From Thermoplasmata archaeon (GTDB lineage: Archaea > Thermoplasmatota > Thermoplasmata > Lutacidiplasmatales > UBA184), in NCBI GenBank assembly GCA_030040915.1, contig JASHSI010000050.1:1-34707 (forward strand): a stretch of DNA of 34,707 nt. Reading direction: 5' to 3'. The notes under the pieces were generated by a model. That model did no database searches. It was not told the origin of the DNA and saw only the letters and a list, made by a program, of their open reading frames with translations. Made by a program: the position numbers and the translations under genes. This document shows, one piece after another, positions 6,765 through 15,766 of the stretch (its first letter is position 1; each line of letters opens with the position of its first letter).

Positions 6765-7910
6765 CTACCCGGCGCGGCCCTCGAGCTTCGCGCGGGCGGT
6801 CTTGGCGCCCTCGACCATCGCGCCGAGCTTCTGCCAGGCGACGTCGAGCGATCGGGTCCTTAGCCCGCAGTCCGGGTTCACCCAGATCCGGGCGGGGTCC
6901 CCGAGGTGCTTCGCCGCCCGCTCGATCCGGTCGGCGACGAGCGCCGGGGTCTCCACCTCGTCGCGGTGCACGTCGAGGACGCCGAGGCCGATCTCGCGGT
7001 CGTCGCCGTACTCGCGGAACAGCTTCAGGATCTCGTAGCCGTCGTGGCGGGCGGTGTCCCGGTTCGCGAACTCCCACGCCCACTGGCGGCAGCGCTTCGC
7101 CCCGAGGATCGCGGGAAAGAGGCTCCTGTAGTCGGAGAAGCAGATGTGCATGGAGAACTCCGCATCGAGCCCCTCGGTCGCCGCGTTGAACCCCTCGGCG
7201 ACGAGGTCGGCCTCGTCCGGGTGCGTCCCGGCCGCCGGCTCGTCGATCTGGATGAGCCGCGCGCCTCGGTCGACGAGCGCTCGGAGCGTCGGGCGAAGCG
7301 CCTGCCGCGCGATGTCGATCACGAACTCGGCGCGGGCCGTGCGACGGGCCTGCCGGCCCTTCCAGCCGGCCTGACGGGCGAGGTAGTGCTCGTCGTACGA
7401 CCATTCGGCGAGGGTGTAGGCCCCGGTCACGGGGATCTTCGGGAGCCCCCGCGCATGGGAGCGGACGAAGTCGAACTCCTCGAGGTGGTAGGGGCGTTCC
7501 AGTCGGACCGGCCCGGTCGCCGCCGCCTTCCGGTAGTACTTGTTGTCGAACGAGCGGACGTGCCCCAGGAACTCGAAGCCGCCCATCTGGCGGATCGGGT
7601 ACTCGTACATCTCGATCCGCCGGGCCTCGCCGTCGTAGACCCGGTCGAGTCCGACCTTCTCGAAGAAGCGGAGCGCGAAGAGGGCCCCCAGATCGCGCAC
7701 GGCCTCGTCGGCCGCGCCGTCCGGCGCCCCGGCGAGCCAGCGCTCGGCCTGGGGCCCGGCGCCCTCGGCGAACGCGAGCCGGGCGTTCCAGCGGTCGAGC
7801 TCCTCGCGGGCCCTCGCGTCGATCGGCCTCCCGTGCTGCCCCTGGAGCTGCCAACGGGGCTTCGCGAGGCTTCCGATCTCCTGGGTCCGGAAGAGGGGGG
7901 GCGCGCTCAT
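6765..7910 (-). CDS. metE: Cobalamin-independent methionine synthase, catalytic (C-terminal) part
   Basis: A 381-residue MetE-type barrel, the catalytic half of the bacterial two-barrel enzyme. It transfers a methyl group to homocysteine bound at zinc. Zinc ligands can be seen as HIC (His and Cys of SMHICFSDY), a Glu in WEFANRD and a Cys in VNPDCGLRTRS; the homocysteine-binding IDEPA motif appears as LIQIDEPAAGTH. The N-terminus RTQEIGSLAKP is typical of archaeal MetE. The ATG at 7910 overlaps the stop of the N-terminal gene by ATGA. Archaeal 'core' MetE proteins may use methyl donors other than methyltetrahydrofolate, perhaps methylcobalamin; that is family knowledge, not visible here. Confidence 0.9.
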   Translation of the reverse strand: MSAPPLFRTQEIGSLAKPRWQLQGQHGRPIDARAREELDRWNARLAFAEGAGPQAERWLAGAPDGAADEAVRDLGALFALRFFEKVGLDRVYDGEARRIEMYEYPIRQMGGFEFLGHVRSFDNKYYRKAAATGPVRLERPYHLEEFDFVRSHARGLPKIPVTGAYTLAEWSYDEHYLARQAGWKGRQARRTARAEFVIDIARQALRPTLRALVDRGARLIQIDEPAAGTHPDEADLVAEGFNAATEGLDAEFSMHICFSDYRSLFPAILGAKRCRQWAWEFANRDTARHDGYEILKLFREYGDDREIGLGVLDVHRDEVETPALVADRIERAAKHLGDPARIWVNPDCGLRTRSLDVAWQKLGAMVEGAKTARAKLEGRAG

Positions 7911-8881
7911 CGGCCGGACCCCCCCGGCGACAGGAGGCGACGCGCGTTCGGAAGGAGCTCGAGTTTGCGGACCGCCGCCTCGTACGGGAGGAGGTCGAGC
8001 GGGGCCCCGGCCCCGAGCCACACCGTCGGGGGGGCGAGTCGCCCCTCGACCTCCCGGACGATCCGGGCGATCTCGCCCGGGTCCTCGGCGAGGGTGGTCC
8101 GGGGGTCGAGGATCCCGAGTCCGAGGGACTTTCCCCGGAAGGAGGTGGGGATCTCGCCGGGGTCGGTCTCGGACAGGTCGAACCCGACGGCCCCGACCGG
8201 GAGCCGGGGGAGGACCTCCGTCCCCCCGTTCGGCGGGGCGAAGAACGTCCAGACGATCGTGGGTCGGGAGCCGGCCGCGGCCGCGATCGAGCGGTACGCC
8301 GCGATCGTCGCCTCGGCGAGCGGGCCCTTCGGTGGCTCCACCACGAGGAGCGGCTCCTGGAACTGGAAGGCGCCGTAGCCCAGCCCCGCGAGCTCGCCGA
8401 CCTCCTCGGCGAGGAGCCGGCCGAACCGGTGCGTGAGCGCTTCCCGCGTCTCCCCCGAGCGGTTGTCGAGTAGCCCCGCGAAGGTGTAGGGGCCGGGGAG
8501 CGTGACCTTCCGGCCGGCCGGGGGGACCTCGCCGGCGCGTGGGAGCCGGGGCGCGATCGCGCCGGCGCGGCGCTCCGGGGGCGCCCGAAGGATCGGCTGG
8601 CGGTAGAAGGTGTTCGTCTCGAACCACCGGGTCACCGGCCCGACGGTGAACCCCGGCCACGCCTCGGCGAACGGGCGGAAGAGGTCGGCCCACTCGAGGT
8701 ACCCGCCGGCGGGCGGGTCGAGCCCAAGGCGTCCCTCGAGCGCGGCGATCGCGCCCTCCGTCTCCCGGTACAGCGCCGAGACCTCGGCCGGGCTCGTCCG
8801 GCCGCGGTCGAGGTCGCGGGTCGCGGCGACGAGGGCTTCCGACCTCGGGAACGGTCCGGTCAGCGTCGTGTGGACGGTCAT
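7907..8881 (-). CDS. MetE N-terminal-like barrel protein
   Basis: A 324-residue protein homologous to the MetE/UROD-like barrel and co-encoded with the catalytic part. Features are TLTGPFPRSEALV at the start, VTRWFETNTFYRQPIL (typical of MetE N-terminal-like proteins), KVTLPGPYTFAGLLDN, and LGYGAFQFQEPLLV in the middle. The zinc-binding HxC is absent, so it is unlikely to catalyse methyl transfer alone; it probably binds the methyl donor or supports the partner. The start at 8881 fits a TTAAA box about 30-34 bases upstream. Its stop overlaps the next ATG, so the two halves should be made together. Confidence 0.82.
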   Translation of the reverse strand: MTVHTTLTGPFPRSEALVAATRDLDRGRTSPAEVSALYRETEGAIAALEGRLGLDPPAGGYLEWADLFRPFAEAWPGFTVGPVTRWFETNTFYRQPILRAPPERRAGAIAPRLPRAGEVPPAGRKVTLPGPYTFAGLLDNRSGETREALTHRFGRLLAEEVGELAGLGYGAFQFQEPLLVVEPPKGPLAEATIAAYRSIAAAAGSRPTIVWTFFAPPNGGTEVLPRLPVGAVGFDLSETDPGEIPTSFRGKSLGLGILDPRTTLAEDPGEIARIVREVEGRLAPPTVWLGAGAPLDLLPYEAAVRKLELLPNARRLLSPGGSGR

Positions 8882-9069
8882 CGGAGTTCGCGGGCGAGCC
8901 GGGCGCTCGGTTTAACGGTGGCGGGAGCCGGAAGGCGAAACCGCCTTGCGCGGCGAGAAAAGTGCGCCGTCCGCGGAGAGCTCTCCCGTCGAGGGAATCG
9001 ACGTCCGTCGAACGGCACGAACGTCCAACCAAAGGGTTATCTTTCGACCTTCGCGTCCGGAATGGGCCG
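8882..9069. promoter_or_regulatory. Divergent promoter region between the MetE pair and malic enzyme
   Basis: Two separate boxes are visible. On the minus strand TTAAA at 8911-8915 is 30-34 bases before the MetE-N ATG. On the plus strand TTATCTTT at 9037-9044 is 26-33 bases before the malic enzyme ATG, preceded by a purine run AAAGGG (9031-9036) that could be the BRE. I see no gene or clear repeat in the roughly 120 bases between them. Confidence 0.55.
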
Positions 9070-10494
9070 ATGGCGCAGGCGGCCGAACCCGAGGTCGGAG
9101 CGGAGCCTCCGACCCGTCGGAAGGGCCGCACGGCGGCGCGCGAGGCCGGCCGGACCGAGGCGATCAGCGAGCGGTCGCTGAAGCTCGCGCGCTTCTACCA
9201 GGGGAAGATCGAGACCGTCCCGAAGGTGCCGGTCCGCAGCCTCGCCGACTTCTCGCTCTGGTACACCCCCGGCATCGCGGAGGTCTCCCGCCAGATCGCC
9301 GCGGAGCCGGACCGGGCGTTCGAGCTCACCGGCCGCTGGAACACGATCGCGGTGGTCACCGACGGCAGTCGGGTGCTCGGCCTCGGGGACATCGGCCCCC
9401 GGGCCGCCCTCCCCGTGATGGAGGGGAAGGCGCTCCTGTTCAAGTTCCTGGGCGGGGTCGACGCGATCCCCGTTCCGGTCGACACGAGGACGGCGCCGGA
9501 GCTCGTCGAGACCGTCCTGCGCCTCGCCCCCGCGTTCGGCGGGATCAATCTCGAGGACATCGCCTCGCCGAAGTGCTTCGAGGTGCTCGAGGAGCTCCAG
9601 AAGCGCCTGCCGATCCCGGTCTGGCACGACGACCAGCTCGGGACCGCCGCAGCCACGGTGGCGGGGCTCCTGAACGCGCTCCACCTCACCGACCGGTCGA
9701 TCGGGTCGACCCGGACCGTGCTCCTCGGGGCCGGGGCCGCGAACATCGCCACGGCCCGCCTCCTGATCGCGCTCGGGCACGACCCGCGCCGGATCACGCT
9801 CGTCGACCACCGGGGGATCCTCCACGGGGAGCGCGACGACATCGACGAGATCATGCTCCACAACCGCTGGAAGTACCGGCTCGCGCTGCAGACCCACGGG
9901 GGCGGCCGGACCGGCGACCTCGACTCGGCCCTCGAGGGAGCGGACGTCCTCCTCGCGGCGTCGACGCCCGTACCGGGGACCGTGACCCCGGAGCACGTCC
10001 GCACGATGGCCGCCCGACCGATCGTCTTCGCGCTCGCGAACCCTCTCCCCGAGATCTGGCCGGCCGAGGCGACGGCGGCGGGCGCGGCGGTGGTGGCGAC
10101 CGGCCGCTCCGACTTCCCGAACCAGGTCAACAACTCTCTCGTCTTCCCGGCCGTCTTCCGGGGCGTTCTCGACGCCCGGGCCCGCTCGATCCCCGACGAT
10201 CTCGTCCTCACGGCGGCCCGGGAGCTCGCGAGGCACGGGCGGGACGCCGGGCTCTCCGCCGACCACTTGCTGCCGACGATGGACGAACGGTCCGTCTTCC
10301 CCCATGTCGCAGCGGCCGTCGCGGAGAAGGCGGTGGAGCTCGGGCTCGCCCGGCACCGCCTGACGCGGGAGGAGTACTACGCTCGGGCCGTCGAGCGGAT
10401 GGGCCGCGCGGCCCGCCTCGTCCGGACCCTCGCGAAGGGGGGCCTCACCGATCCGATGCCGGACGAGAAGGGCCGTCGGAAGCGTACCGCATGA
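9070..10494 (+). CDS. NAD(P)-dependent malic enzyme
   Basis: A 474-residue malic enzyme of the shorter prokaryotic type, which converts malate to pyruvate and CO2. The catalytic Tyr lies in FSLWYTPGIAEVS and the catalytic Lys in GKALLFKFLGG. Metal-binding acids lie in GGINLEDIASPKC and WHDDQLGTAAATV. The dinucleotide-binding motif is LLGAGAANIATARLL. A C-terminal FALANPLPEIWP and GRSDFPNQVNN complete the family pattern. The first 35 residues are extra and basic. The ATG at 9070 is chosen because a TATA-like box lies 26-33 bases upstream; earlier in-frame codons would place the promoter inside the gene. It overlaps the GNAT gene by ATGA. Confidence 0.93.
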   Translation: MAQAAEPEVGAEPPTRRKGRTAAREAGRTEAISERSLKLARFYQGKIETVPKVPVRSLADFSLWYTPGIAEVSRQIAAEPDRAFELTGRWNTIAVVTDGSRVLGLGDIGPRAALPVMEGKALLFKFLGGVDAIPVPVDTRTAPELVETVLRLAPAFGGINLEDIASPKCFEVLEELQKRLPIPVWHDDQLGTAAATVAGLLNALHLTDRSIGSTRTVLLGAGAANIATARLLIALGHDPRRITLVDHRGILHGERDDIDEIMLHNRWKYRLALQTHGGGRTGDLDSALEGADVLLAASTPVPGTVTPEHVRTMAARPIVFALANPLPEIWPAEATAAGAAVVATGRSDFPNQVNNSLVFPAVFRGVLDARARSIPDDLVLTAARELARHGRDAGLSADHLLPTMDERSVFPHVAAAVAEKAVELGLARHRLTREEYYARAVERMGRAARLVRTLAKGGLTDPMPDEKGRRKRTA

Positions 10495-11000
10495 CCGAGA
10501 ACCAGACCCCGGAAGCGCCCCCGGCGATCCACCTTCGACCGGCGACAACGAAGGACATCCCGTCGCTCGTGCCGCTCCTCGTCCGCCTGAAGCGGCTCAA
10601 CGAGGAGTTCGACCCGCTCCTCAAGGTCCGCGAGGACGCCGCGGAGCGGGCCGCCGAGGTGCTCGCCGCCGACATCGCGAACCCGAAGGCCGTGGTGCTG
10701 GCGGCCGAGGGGGTCGGCCCCGACAAGGACCGGATCGTCGGCGTGGTGCGCGCCCAGGTCCGGGAGCGGAAGTTCTACTTCCCCGAGAATGAGGGCGTGA
10801 TCCTCGACATCTACCTCCTCCCGCTCTACCGTCGCCGGGGGGTCGGGGAGTTCCTCCTCAAGGAGACGACCGCCCGGTTGAAGTCGCTCGGCGCCGGCGT
10901 CGTCACCGCCGAGTTCCCGACGCAGAACGAGATCGCGGTCCGATTCTACCAGAAGCGGGGGTTCCGGTCCATCACCTCCCTCCACGCCCGCTCGCTGTAG
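10491..11000 (+). CDS. GNAT-family N-acetyltransferase
   Basis: A 169-residue GNAT protein. The N-terminal IHLRPATTKDIPSLVPLL is the usual first strand and helix. The acetyl-CoA motif A is VILDIYLLPLYRRRGVGEFLL, with the R-R-x-G-x-G pyrophosphate loop, and motif B ends in NEIAVRFYQKRGFR. The acceptor is unknown; it could be a protein N-terminus, a lysine or a small amine. The ATG overlaps the malic enzyme stop by four bases, so the two are co-translated, but a functional link to malate metabolism is not evident. Confidence 0.85.
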   Translation: MTENQTPEAPPAIHLRPATTKDIPSLVPLLVRLKRLNEEFDPLLKVREDAAERAAEVLAADIANPKAVVLAAEGVGPDKDRIVGVVRAQVRERKFYFPENEGVILDIYLLPLYRRRGVGEFLLKETTARLKSLGAGVVTAEFPTQNEIAVRFYQKRGFRSITSLHARSL

Positions 11001-11010
11001 CCGCCCGCCC

Positions 11011-11031
11011 CCGGGCCCGACGGGGGCCCGG
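11011..11031. repeat. Strong GC hairpin downstream of the GNAT gene
   Basis: CCGGGCCC and GGGCCCGG form perfect 8-base arms around a 5-base loop just after the GNAT stop. It may protect or define the 3' end of the malic enzyme-GNAT mRNA. It has no following U tract, so a termination role is only a guess. Confidence 0.35.
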
Positions 11032-11085
11032 CTCCCGTGGCCGGGCGCTCGGCCGGCCCGATCCCCGCCTTCTCCGGAGGGCGAA

Positions 11086-11094
11086 GCTATAGTC
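11086..11094 (+). promoter_or_regulatory. TATA box of purC
   Basis: GCTATAGTC, with core TATAG at 11088-11092, lies 23-31 bases before the purC ATG and is the only A/T-rich segment in the spacer. The spacing predicts a leaderless mRNA. Confidence 0.55.
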
Positions 11095-11116
11095 CGGGCG
11101 GCTTGGTCGCCGGGCG

Positions 11117-12091
11117 ATGCCCGCGCGCGCGACCGCCGAGAGCGCCCCCGCCGAGCCGAAGTACCTGCGGCGGGGGAAGGTCAAGGAGGTCTACGAGATC
11201 TCCCCCACCGAGCTCGAGTTCCGCTTCACGAACGACATCTCCGTCTTCGACAAGCACATCCCGAGCGAGATCCCCCACAAGGGGGAGGCGCTCGCGCAGA
11301 CCGCCGCCCACTGGTTCGAGCTCTGCGGCCGCCTCAAGGTCCCGCACCACTACCTGCGCCTCAATGGGCCCCGGGCGATGCGGGTGCGCCGGGTCCGGAT
11401 CGTGCCGAAGCCCGCCACGCTCGGGCCGAACCCGAAGGACTACCTCGTGCCGCTCGAGTTCATCATGCGCTACTACCTCGCCGGCTCGATGTGGGACCGG
11501 GTGAAGGCCGGCAAGGTCAAGCCCGAGGAGCTCGGGTTCAACGGCGGCCAGCCGCTCCGCTACGGCGAGGCGCTCCCCGAGCCGTTCTTCGAGATGACGA
11601 CGAAGCTCGAGGCGGTCGACCGGCCGGTGACGACCGCCGAGGCGCTCTCCCTCGCCGCGATCGACAAGGCGCGCCTCCGCGAGATCGAGGAGATGATCCG
11701 CAAGATCGACGCGGCGATGTCGAAGGAGATCGAGCCGAGGGGGCTCCTCCATGTCGACGGCAAGAAGGAGTTCGGGGTCGATTCGGACGGCCGGGTCATG
11801 GTCGTCGACACGTTCGGCACGGCCGACGAGGACCGATTCTGGGACAAGGGGGCGTACGAGCGGGGCCGGCAGGTGGAGTTCTCGAAGGAGTTCGTCCGCC
11901 AGCACTACCGGACGAGCGGCTACTACGACGCGCTGATGCAGGCGCGCGAGGGCGGCGCGGCCGAGCCGGCGATCCCGCCGCTCCCCCCACTCGTGATCGA
12001 CGAGGTGAGCCGGCTCTACACGACGGTATTCCAGCGGCTCACCGGGGAGCCGTTCCGCTCGACCGACGGGACCTCGGCCGGGGTCAAGTAG
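11117..12091 (+). CDS. purC: SAICAR synthetase (phosphoribosylaminoimidazole-succinocarboxamide synthase)
   Basis: A 324-residue PurC, which joins aspartate to CAIR in purine synthesis with ATP hydrolysis. The glycine/lysine-rich start [11 protein letters not shown] is the nucleotide-binding loop. The signature regions follow: [51 protein letters not shown], and the C-terminal [19 protein letters not shown] with [15 protein letters not shown]. It is somewhat longer than the roughly 240-residue bacterial enzyme because of an insertion and C-terminal extension seen in other archaea. The start is fixed by the TATA box spacing. It has its own promoter and is not next to other pur genes; purH lies 15 kb away. 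Confidence 0.94.
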   Translation: MPARATAESAPAEPKYLRRGKVKEVYEISPTELEFRFTNDISVFDKHIPSEIPHKGEALAQTAAHWFELCGRLKVPHHYLRLNGPRAMRVRRVRIVPKPATLGPNPKDYLVPLEFIMRYYLAGSMWDRVKAGKVKPEELGFNGGQPLRYGEALPEPFFEMTTKLEAVDRPVTTAEALSLAAIDKARLREIEEMIRKIDAAMSKEIEPRGLLHVDGKKEFGVDSDGRVMVVDTFGTADEDRFWDKGAYERGRQVEFSKEFVRQHYRTSGYYDALMQAREGGAAEPAIPPLPPLVIDEVSRLYTTVFQRLTGEPFRSTDGTSAGVK

Positions 12092-12140
12092 GCCGCCCCG
12101 GCCTCCGCCCATCCTCCGGCGTTTCTCGGGCCTCCCCTCC

Positions 12141-12165
12141 CTTTATCTCTCCGACCGTCGGTCGG
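12141..12165 (+). promoter_or_regulatory. radA promoter with a 15-base palindrome
   Basis: CTTTATCTC at 12141-12149 is a TATA box 22-30 bases before the GTG start. It is followed at once by a perfect palindrome, CCGACCG-T-CGGTCGG (12151-12165), with 7-base arms and a single central base. It covers the region between TATA box and start codon, a classical repressor position. Confidence 0.55.
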
Positions 12166-12170
12166 CGGCC

Positions 12171-13169
12171 GTGGTCCAGAAGAGCGCCACCCGAGCATCC
12201 CCCCCCGCGCCGGCCGAGGAGCCCCCGAAGCACGAGGTCGCCCTCGAGGACCTCGCGGGGGTCGGCGCCACGACCGCCGACAAGCTCCGCGAGGCCGGCT
12301 ACACCGACCTCATGGAGCTCGCGACCGCCTCCCCGGGCGACGTCGCGGAGGCGGCGGAGATCGGCGCGGCGGCCGCCCAGAAGATCATCGCCGAGGCGCG
12401 CCGGCTCGCCGATGTCGGGAGCTTCGAGAACGGCACGGTCCTTCTGGAGCGGCGCAAGAAGCTCGGCCGGATCAGCGCGAGCTCGAGCGCCCTCGACGAG
12501 CTTCTGGGGGGCGGGATCGAGACGATGGCGATCACGGAGTTCGCCGGCGAGTTCGGGACCGGCAAGACCCAGATCGCCCACCAGGTCGCGGTGAACGTCC
12601 AGCTTCCCGTGGGCCAGGGCGGGCTCGCCGGGGAGACGGTCTACATCGACACCGAGAGCACGTTCCGCCCCGAGCGGGTCGTCGACATGGCGAAGGCCAC
12701 CGGCCTCGAACCCGGCCCGGCCCTCGAGAAGATCCACATCGCCCGCGCGTACAACTCGAACCACCAGATGCTCCTCGTCCAGAAGGCGCAGGAGCTCGCG
12801 CGCACGCGCCCCATCCGCCTCATCGTCGTCGACTCGTTGACCGCCCACTTCCGCAGCGAGTACATGGGCCGCGGCGAGCTCGCTCCCCGCCAGCAGCTCC
12901 TCAACAAGCATCTCCACGAGCTCCTGAAGTTCGGCGACACCTACAACGCGGCGATCCTCGTCACGAACCAGGTCTCGTCCCGTCCGGACATCCTCTTCGG
13001 CGACCCGACCCGCCCGATCGGCGGGAACATCGTCGCCCACGCGGCGACCTACCGGGTCTACCTGCGGAAGTCGAAGCCCCCGAAGCGGATCGCCCGCCTG
13101 ATCGACTCGCCGAACCTCCCCGAGGGGGAGGCGGTCTTCTCCCTCACGGCCGACGGGATCCGCGAGTAG
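12171..13169 (+). CDS. radA: DNA repair and recombination protein RadA
   Basis: A 332-residue archaeal RadA, the Rad51/RecA recombinase that forms filaments on single-stranded DNA and drives strand exchange. A helix-hairpin-helix domain fills residues 20-80 ([23 protein letters not shown]). The ATPase core has Walker [10 protein letters not shown] (near residues 126-134), the polymerisation/core motif [14 protein letters not shown], Walker B LIVVDSL, and [18 protein letters not shown] at the end. The GTG at 12171 is chosen because a TATA box lies 22-30 bases upstream and no later start keeps the full N-terminal domain. The 3' end overlaps the convergent modE-like gene by 26 bases. Confidence 0.96.
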   Translation: MVQKSATRASPPAPAEEPPKHEVALEDLAGVGATTADKLREAGYTDLMELATASPGDVAEAAEIGAAAAQKIIAEARRLADVGSFENGTVLLERRKKLGRISASSSALDELLGGGIETMAITEFAGEFGTGKTQIAHQVAVNVQLPVGQGGLAGETVYIDTESTFRPERVVDMAKATGLEPGPALEKIHIARAYNSNHQMLLVQKAQELARTRPIRLIVVDSLTAHFRSEYMGRGELAPRQQLLNKHLHELLKFGDTYNAAILVTNQVSSRPDILFGDPTRPIGGNIVAHAATYRVYLRKSKPPKRIARLIDSPNLPEGEAVFSLTADGIRE

Positions 13170-13830
13170 GCGCGGGCCCCGCCCCGGCGACGCGCCGAAG
13201 GGCCGCCGCCTTCACGTAGAGCCAGACACGGGCCCCGGGAGCGAGGTGGAGCTCCCGCACCGGCTCGTCCGTCACGGCGATCCGCCAGAGAGCCGCGCCG
13301 ACCCGAGCCGTGAGCAGCCTCGGTCCCTCCGGGCGGGACCGGCCCACCGACTCGACCCGGGCCGCCAGGACGTTCCGGGCGCTCGAGGGGAACCGCTGAC
13401 GGGCGATGATGATGGACTCGGGGTCGAGGAGGAGGCTCACCCGCTCCCCCTCCTCGGCCCGGAACGCGACCCGGAGCACGGGACCCCCCCGGAGCTCGAC
13501 CCGGGGGACGGGCTCCACGTGGAACGTACCTTCGAACCGGTTCGGCCTCGGGGCCGCCGCGAGCGGCCGAGCCCCGAGGAGCTCGAGCGCCTCGAACCCA
13601 CCCCGGGCGATCCGGTCGCCGAGCGGGGTCAGCCGGGTCGCGCCGTGGAGGGGACCGCCCCGGACCGCGGCGACGACCGGTCCGCCGAACGCCCGCGCGA
13701 GGCGGTGGAGGCGATACACCGCCCGGTCCCGGCTGAGGCCGATCCGCCGGGACGCCGCCACCACCCCCCGCTCCTCCCCGATCGCCCTCAGGAGGGCGAC
13801 GTCGGTCTCCGTCACGACGCTCGGACGCAT
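13144..13830 (-). CDS. ModE-type molybdate/tungstate regulator (winged helix plus TOBE/Mop domain)
   Basis: A 228-residue protein. Residues 5-70 resemble the ModE DNA-binding domain: [35 protein letters not shown] followed by [14 protein letters not shown]. The second half contains a TOBE/Mop-like oxyanion-binding domain, with [13 protein letters not shown] and a final [21 protein letters not shown], the usual Mop signature. Between them lies a region I do not recognise. It is the last gene of the importer operon and its start overlaps the ATPase gene by 19 bases. ModE proteins repress molybdate uptake genes when the anion is abundant; a likely target is the inverted repeat in front of the wtpA-like gene. 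Choice of tungstate or molybdate is not visible. Confidence 0.85.
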   Translation of the reverse strand: MRPSVVTETDVALLRAIGEERGVVAASRRIGLSRDRAVYRLHRLARAFGGPVVAAVRGGPLHGATRLTPLGDRIARGGFEALELLGARPLAAAPRPNRFEGTFHVEPVPRVELRGGPVLRVAFRAEEGERVSLLLDPESIIIARQRFPSSARNVLAARVESVGRSRPEGPRLLTARVGAALWRIAVTDEPVRELHLAPGARVWLYVKAAALRRVAGAGPAPTRGSRRP

Positions 13831-14867
13831 CGCTGCCCCCCCGCTCGAGCGTCCGGCTCGTCGCCGAGCCGTCGGACCGCCCCCGGTTCGACCCCGAACC
13901 GGATCCGCTCCCCGGCGGTGGGGAGCCGGGCGGGGGCCGCCCGGTCGAGGCGCAGCTGAACCGGAAGGCCCCCTGACCGGACCTCGATCCGAGTACCGTC
14001 CGGGCTCGGCCGGACCGCCTCGACGCTCCCCTCCCAGGCCGCGCCCGGGACCCCGGCCTCCGGGCTCGCGAACGCCACCCCCTCCGGTCCCGAGCGACCG
14101 GCGAGCCAGGCCCCGAGGGAGCCGGCCGGCTCCTGGGCGAGCTCGGTTCGGTCGAACACGTTCTCGTACCCGGCGAAGCGGGCCGCGAACGCGTCGACCG
14201 GAGCGGAGATCCACCGGGCCGGGTCCCCGCGGGTCCGCACCCGACCCGCCTCCAGGAGGAGGAAGGTGTCGGCGACGGAGAAGGCGAGGGCGGGGTCGTG
14301 GGTCACGATGACCACGGGGATCCGCTCGCGTTGGCGCAGGCGCTGGAGGGTCCGGCCGAGCTCGTCCCGGGCCAACACATCGAGGCCCTGCCACGGCTCG
14401 TCCCAGACGATGAGGGTGGGATCGGCGGCGAGGGCGCGGGCGATCGCGACCCGCTGGCGCTCCCCGCCGCTCAGCGCGGCGGGGCGACGGTCCGCGAGGG
14501 CCAGGAGGTCGAACTCCTCGAGGAGCTCACCGACGCGTCGCTTCGGATCCGGGCGGTCCCGCAGCTCCAGCGGGTAGACGATGTTCGCCCGGACCGTCCG
14601 GTGAGGGAGGAGCCCGAGCCCCTGCGGCACGTAGCCCAAGCCCCGGTGCTCCGGCGCCCACGCGGTGATGTCGCTCCCCCCGGCCAAGACGCGGCCCCCC
14701 TGGGCAGGGAGGAAGCCTGCCAAGGTCCTTAGGAGGGTGGTCTTGCCAGCCCCGGAGCGCCCGAGGACGGCGACCGCCTCCCCCGCCCCGACCGAGAGGT
14801 CGACCGGGCCCAGGTGGAACCCCCCGAGCGATGACTCGAGGCCCTCGACGGTCCACTCCGAGCTCAC
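13812..14867 (-). CDS. wtpC: Tungstate/molybdate ABC importer ATPase (WtpC/ModC type)
   Basis: A 351-residue ABC ATPase that powers oxyanion import. It shows Walker A GRSGAGKTT, Q-loop YVPQGLGLLPH, signature LSGGERQRVAIARAL, Walker B LIVWDEP (Trp replaces a usual Leu) and H-loop VIVTHD. After the ATPase domain a C-terminal TOBE-like region (AAWEGSVEAVRPSPDGTRIEVR and RIRFGVEPGAVR) may bind the anion. I prefer the GTG at 14867, which overlaps the permease stop by GTGA as elsewhere in this genome; an upstream ATG at 14891 would add eight residues. Neighbouring permease, binding protein and ModE-like genes support the substrate class. Confidence 0.88.
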   Translation of the reverse strand: MSSEWTVEGLESSLGGFHLGPVDLSVGAGEAVAVLGRSGAGKTTLLRTLAGFLPAQGGRVLAGGSDITAWAPEHRGLGYVPQGLGLLPHRTVRANIVYPLELRDRPDPKRRVGELLEEFDLLALADRRPAALSGGERQRVAIARALAADPTLIVWDEPWQGLDVLARDELGRTLQRLRQRERIPVVIVTHDPALAFSVADTFLLLEAGRVRTRGDPARWISAPVDAFAARFAGYENVFDRTELAQEPAGSLGAWLAGRSGPEGVAFASPEAGVPGAAWEGSVEAVRPSPDGTRIEVRSGGLPVQLRLDRAAPARLPTAGERIRFGVEPGAVRRLGDEPDARAGGQRCVRAS

Positions 14868-15766
14868 GGGACGAGGTCCCCCCGCCCCCACGGGAGCCAG
14901 CCGGACCGTTCGCCGATCCGCACGAGGAGGAACAGCGCGAAGGCGATGATGAGAAAGAAGGAGCTGACCGCGGCGGCGCCGGCGAGGTTGCCGTTCTGGA
15001 AGAGGTTGTAGATGTACACCGAGATCGTCGAGGAGACCGGGCCCGTGTACGGGCCGGCCGGATACACGGCGTAGGCGAGGATCAGGAGGCCACCGATCTC
15101 GCTCACCGCCCGGGCCCAGGAGAGGAGGAGACCGGCGACGATCCCCCGCGCGGCGAGCGGAAGGGTGACGGTGAGGAACGCCGTCGCCGGCCCGGCGCCC
15201 AGGGAGCGGGCCGACTCGAGGACCCCCGCGTCGACCGCGCGGAAGGAGAGCTCGCTCGCGAGGACGGTGTACGGGGCGCTCACGAACACCATCACGAGCA
15301 CCACCCCCCAGATCGTGTCGTAGACGGGGAAACCAATCGCCTCGGTGAACCGGTAGAGCGGCGCGCCGGGGACGAGGAGGAAGAAGAGGCCGAGCCCGAC
15401 GAGGAGGTGAGGGACGACCACCGGGAGGGTCACGAACGACTCGACGACGGAGCGACCTGGGAAGCTGCGGCGGGCGAGGAGGTAGCCCATGGGGATGGCG
15501 AACACGACGCTGACGAGGACGGCGATCCCCGAGGCGAGCAGCGTGAGCCCGATCGCCTGGCGCACGCTCGCGCTCTCGGCGGCCTGCCAGAGGTCGTGGG
15601 CCGGGGCGTAGGTGAACAGGGCGACGATCGGGAGCAGGAAGAGGAGGGCGAGCGATCCCGAGAGCACGATCTCGAGGGCGAGCCAGGCGCGCCCGGCAGG
15701 GAAACGCCCGGGCCGTCCCCGTCTCCGCGGGGTCCCGGGGACTAGCTCAGGAACGCGCTCGCCCAT
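14864..15766 (-). CDS. wtpB: Tungstate/molybdate ABC importer permease (WtpB/ModB type)
   Basis: A 300-residue inner-membrane permease with about six helices, starting with LALEIVLSGSLALLFLLPIVALF. The cytoplasmic coupling loop (EAA motif) that touches the ATPase is LESARSLGAGPATAFLTVTLP. The AVSEIGGLLILA and TLPVVVPHLLVGLGL segments are typical of ModB/WtpB permeases. It overlaps the binding-protein gene by 25 bases upstream and the ATPase gene by four bases downstream, so the operon is tightly packed. Confidence 0.88.
   Translation of the reverse strand: MGERVPELVPGTPRRRGRPGRFPAGRAWLALEIVLSGSLALLFLLPIVALFTYAPAHDLWQAAESASVRQAIGLTLLASGIAVLVSVVFAIPMGYLLARRSFPGRSVVESFVTLPVVVPHLLVGLGLFFLLVPGAPLYRFTEAIGFPVYDTIWGVVLVMVFVSAPYTVLASELSFRAVDAGVLESARSLGAGPATAFLTVTLPLAARGIVAGLLLSWARAVSEIGGLLILAYAVYPAGPYTGPVSSTISVYIYNLFQNGNLAGAAAVSSFFLIIAFALFLLVRIGERSGWLPWGRGDLVP

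Noticed and set aside
9037-10548. Long open frame on the minus strand opposite malic enzyme
   Set aside because: Antisense shadow of a GC-rich gene, with Arg/Glu/Pro-rich composition and no recognisable domain. The same applies to 6085-7854 (-) and 30546-32801 (-).
8946-11000. A very long open frame overlapping malic enzyme
   Set aside because: Its first 500 or so codons are Arg/Gly/Pro-rich and out of frame with a clear malic enzyme. Only its end is real, and that is the GNAT gene beginning at 10491.
14867-14891. ATG at 14891 as the start of the importer ATPase
   Set aside because: It would add only eight residues not typical of the family and overlap the permease by 28 bases. The GTG at 14867 gives the GTGA coupling used elsewhere here.
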